This document shows, in pieces, positions 6,905-8,791 of a DNA stretch of 8,791 nt. The DNA is from Pseudomonadota bacterium. GTDB taxonomy: Bacteria > Bdellovibrionota > JAFGOL01. How positions within the stretch are numbered: the first letter of the stretch is position 1; the number at the start of each line of letters is the position of its first letter. The position numbers and the translations under genes are program-made. Below the pieces are notes generated by a model. The model worked only from the letters and a program-made list of their open reading frames with translations, had not been told where the DNA came from and ran no database searches. The stretch is taken from positions 1 through 8,791 of the forward strand of contig JAPLFT010000065.1 of assembly GCA_026390535.1 (NCBI GenBank), written 5' to 3'.

Positions 6905-8086
6905 CTAGATTCTCTGAACGCAAACGGCTATGCCCATTCCACCGCCGATACATAAAGATGCCAATCCCTTTTGCAATCCTCTTCTTTTCATTTCATGCAG
7001 GAGAGTTGTAAGTATCCTTGCTCCGCTGGCTCCTATAGGATGTCCGAGGGCAATAGCACCGCCGTTAACATTGACGATATTCTTATTTAGGCCCAATTCC
7101 CTGAGCACAGATAATGATTGAGCAGCAAATGCCTCGTTAAGTTCAACAAGATCCAGATCATTTTTATTCCAACCGGCCTTATTAAGAGCAGATTTAACAG
7201 CCTCTACAGGTCCTATACCCATAATGGATGGATCGACTCCATGATAAGAATACGATATGATCTTTGCCATAGGCTTTAATCCATATTTTTTTACAGCATC
7301 TGCACTTGCCACAATAACACAGGCCGCGCCATCGTTAACCCCCGAGGAGTTAGCCGCAGTAACAGTACCGTCTTTTTTGAAAGCAGATTGCAGTTTTGCC
7401 ATGTCCTTTGTTGTTGCCCCGAATCTTACAAATTCATCTTTATTAAAGATTATCGGATCACCTTTCTTTTGAGGGATTTCAATACTTACTATCTCATCGT
7501 TAAATTTATTCTCTTTTGTAGCAGCTTCTGCCTTATTCTGTGATTCACACGCGAACTGATCCTGCTCTTCTCTGGATAAGTTATATTTTACCGCCAGGTT
7601 TTCTGCCGTAACACCCATGTGATAATTATTATAGATATCCCAAAGACCGTCTTTGATCATTGAATCGGTTAACTCCGCATTACCCATTTTATAACCGAAT
7701 CTTGCCTTACCTATAATATAGGGAGAATTCGACATGCTTTCTGTTCCACCGGCGACTATAATTTCAGCATCCCCGTTCTTTATTGCCTGAGTTGCAAGTG
7801 TGACCGTTCTAAGACCGGAACCGCAAACCATGTTAACAGTCATCGCTGTTTTTGTGTTCGGGATACCGGCTCCTATGGCAATCTGTCTTGCCACATTTTG
7901 CCCCAGACCGGTTGGCAACACACAACCCATCAGGACTTCATCGATGTTTGCAGCGTCTATCTTATTTCTTTTTAATATTTCCCTAACAACGGCAACACCC
8001 ATATCGACCGCCGATTTTGATGAAAGTCCTCCGCCAAAATTACCTATGGCTGTTCTAACACCATCTATCAAATAAACTTCTTTCAT
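6905..8086 (-). CDS. Acetyl-CoA acetyltransferase (thiolase II)
   Basis: Degradative/biosynthetic thiolase of 393 residues, the normal length for the cytoplasmic acetyl-CoA acetyltransferase family. Seen: the nucleophile Cys88 in NMVCGSGL, the NEAF motif at 317-320, His349 in GGAIALGHPIGASGAR (342-357), and the acid/base Cys379 in CIGGGMG. All four signature sites are intact. Inferred role here: thiolytic cleavage of acetoacetyl-CoA to two acetyl-CoA. The acetoacetyl-CoA would come from Kat and from the CoA-transferase acting on Kce-derived acetoacetate. The reverse, condensing direction is chemically possible but makes less sense in a catabolic operon without hydroxybutyryl-CoA dehydrogenase or crotonase in view. 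ATG 8086 has AAAGGAG with a seven-base spacer and lies 17 bases after kamE; kat follows after 28 bases. A more exact symbol (thlA, atoB, phaA) cannot be chosen from sequence alone. Confidence 0.94.
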   Translation of the reverse strand: MKEVYLIDGVRTAIGNFGGGLSSKSAVDMGVAVVREILKRNKIDAANIDEVLMGCVLPTGLGQNVARQIAIGAGIPNTKTAMTVNMVCGSGLRTVTLATQAIKNGDAEIIVAGGTESMSNSPYIIGKARFGYKMGNAELTDSMIKDGLWDIYNNYHMGVTAENLAVKYNLSREEQDQFACESQNKAEAATKENKFNDEIVSIEIPQKKGDPIIFNKDEFVRFGATTKDMAKLQSAFKKDGTVTAANSSGVNDGAACVIVASADAVKKYGLKPMAKIISYSYHGVDPSIMGIGPVEAVKSALNKAGWNKNDLDLVELNEAFAAQSLSVLRELGLNKNIVNVNGGAIALGHPIGASGARILTTLLHEMKRRGLQKGLASLCIGGGMGIAVCVQRI

Positions 8087-8103
8087 ACTTAAGCTCCTTT
8101 ATA

Positions 8104-8791
8104 TTAAGTTCTCTTATCCTTTAATTTTTTTACAATGTAAGAGGCCACGTTCTCCGGATGTGTACCTCTGCCAAAGCCCGCGTCAAAACCCAGCTCTATC
8201 GCGAGTTTGTTATTTACCCTTGGTCCACCCACTACGACGATAAACCTGCTCCTTAAATTCTCAGCCTCCAGTAATTCCACCAGCTCCGTGAGATTATTAA
8301 TGTGGACATCTTTTTGTGTTACCACCTGAGATACCAATATGGCGTCAGCCTTCACCTTTTGCGCATATTTTATCAGTTCCTTGTTGTTTACCTGTGCACC
8401 CAGATTATGAGCTTCTATCATTGGGTATCTTTCCAGACCGTAATGCATCTCGAACCCTTTCATGTTCATTATAGCGTCTATACCTACTGTGTGCGCATCG
8501 GTTCCGGTGCATGCTCCTACGATAACAACCTTTCTCTTGATATGTTCCTTGATAAAATCATTTACCTGATAAAAATCCATGGATTCTTCGTGTTCTTCTA
8601 CGACTATCTTGTCGTAGTCCACGAATGTATCTGTTTTCCCGTAAACGATGAAGAAAGTAAAATTATCGGACAGTGCTTCGGAGTGAACAACCTCACACTC
8701 CTTAAATCCCAGTTTTTTAACATAAATGATCGCCGCCTCTTCCGCTTTTTTTGAAAGAGCAACAGGCAGGGTAAAGGAAAGTTGTATAGCA
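8104..8791 (-). CDS. kamE: Lysine 5,6-aminomutase beta subunit, B12-binding (5' end outside window)
   Basis: The B12 subunit of the coenzyme B12- and PLP-dependent mutase converting L-beta-lysine to 3,5-diaminohexanoate. Seen: 228 codons open to the right edge (first whole codon at 8790). The first visible segment, IQLSFTLPV, followed by an alpha/beta stretch of about 50 residues, is the N-terminal dimerisation domain. The Rossmann-like cobalamin domain then carries the base-off motif DAHTVG (visible residues 98-103), whose His100 coordinates cobalt. Lys111 lies eleven residues on, the same spacing as His133 and Lys144 of the Clostridium sticklandii subunit, where the lysine forms the PLP imine. 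GGPRVNN and GFGRGTHPENVA complete the domain. By that numbering about 33 residues are missing. A GTG at 8622 would give 172 residues, but the frame continues upstream with conserved sequence, so it is an internal valine. The partner kamD probably lies just right of the window. Confidence 0.95.
   Translation of the reverse strand, partial: AIQLSFTLPVALSKKAEEAAIIYVKKLGFKECEVVHSEALSDNFTFFIVYGKTDTFVDYDKIVVEEHEESMDFYQVNDFIKEHIKRKVVIVGACTGTDAHTVGIDAIMNMKGFEMHYGLERYPMIEAHNLGAQVNNKELIKYAQKVKADAILVSQVVTQKDVHINNLTELVELLEAENLRSRFIVVVGGPRVNNKLAIELGFDAGFGRGTHPENVASYIVKKLKDKRT

Noticed and set aside
8302..8754. Plus-strand open frame of 150 codons, the longest antisense frame
   Set aside because: It is antisense to kamE, including the cobalamin motif. 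Its translation is rich in Tyr, Phe, Leu and His, as expected from reading a conserved gene backwards, and shows no domain.
1..8791. CRISPR arrays, insertion sequences, tRNA or rRNA genes
   Set aside because: No direct-repeat array, inverted-repeat-bounded transposase or structural RNA was seen; the window is almost entirely coding and no gap between genes exceeds 34 bases.

Overview
The window is one uninterrupted operon on the minus strand encoding anaerobic lysine fermentation by the 3-aminomutase route. Read in transcription order (right to left) it holds kamE (5' end beyond the right edge), an acetyl-CoA acetyltransferase, a class III aminotransferase best called kat, the two subunits of a class I CoA-transferase, kce, kdd, kamA and kamB (3' end beyond the left edge). 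Gaps between genes are 13 to 34 bases, kamA and kamB overlap by 11 bases, and nearly every gene has a good purine-rich ribosome binding site. I see no terminator-like hairpin with a T-run and no convincing promoter in any gap, so the promoter is probably right of the window, likely before kamD.

How the genes work together: KamA turns L-lysine into L-beta-lysine. KamDE (only KamE is visible) moves the terminal amino group to give 3,5-diaminohexanoate, and KamB belongs to the machinery thought to reactivate that B12 mutase. Kdd oxidatively deaminates the product to 5-amino-3-oxohexanoate. Kce condenses this with acetyl-CoA and cleaves it to 3-aminobutyryl-CoA and acetoacetate. In the classical clostridial/fusobacterial pathway Kal then removes ammonia to give crotonyl-CoA and, eventually, butyrate. 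No kal is present here. The aminotransferase in its place matches the known acyl-CoA beta-transaminase route (Kat, described from Candidatus Cloacimonas acidaminovorans), which gives acetoacetyl-CoA directly. The CoA-transferase would activate acetoacetate and the thiolase would split acetoacetyl-CoA. Counting carbon, lysine would yield two net acetyl-CoA plus one acetate, with no butyrate branch encoded here. This balance is inferred.

The host is an anaerobic, amino-acid-fermenting bacterium: the pathway combines an oxygen-sensitive radical-SAM enzyme with a coenzyme B12 mutase. The DNA is moderately AT-rich. The kat-for-kal arrangement recalls Cloacimonadota or another syntrophic fermenter, but the sequence alone does not fix the phylum.

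The catalytic residues I could check are intact in every gene, and nothing looks broken or transferred. I do not see an undescribed system; the points of most interest are the kat/thiolase variant, the glutaconate-type CoA-transferase, and the reactivase gene kamB at the left edge.
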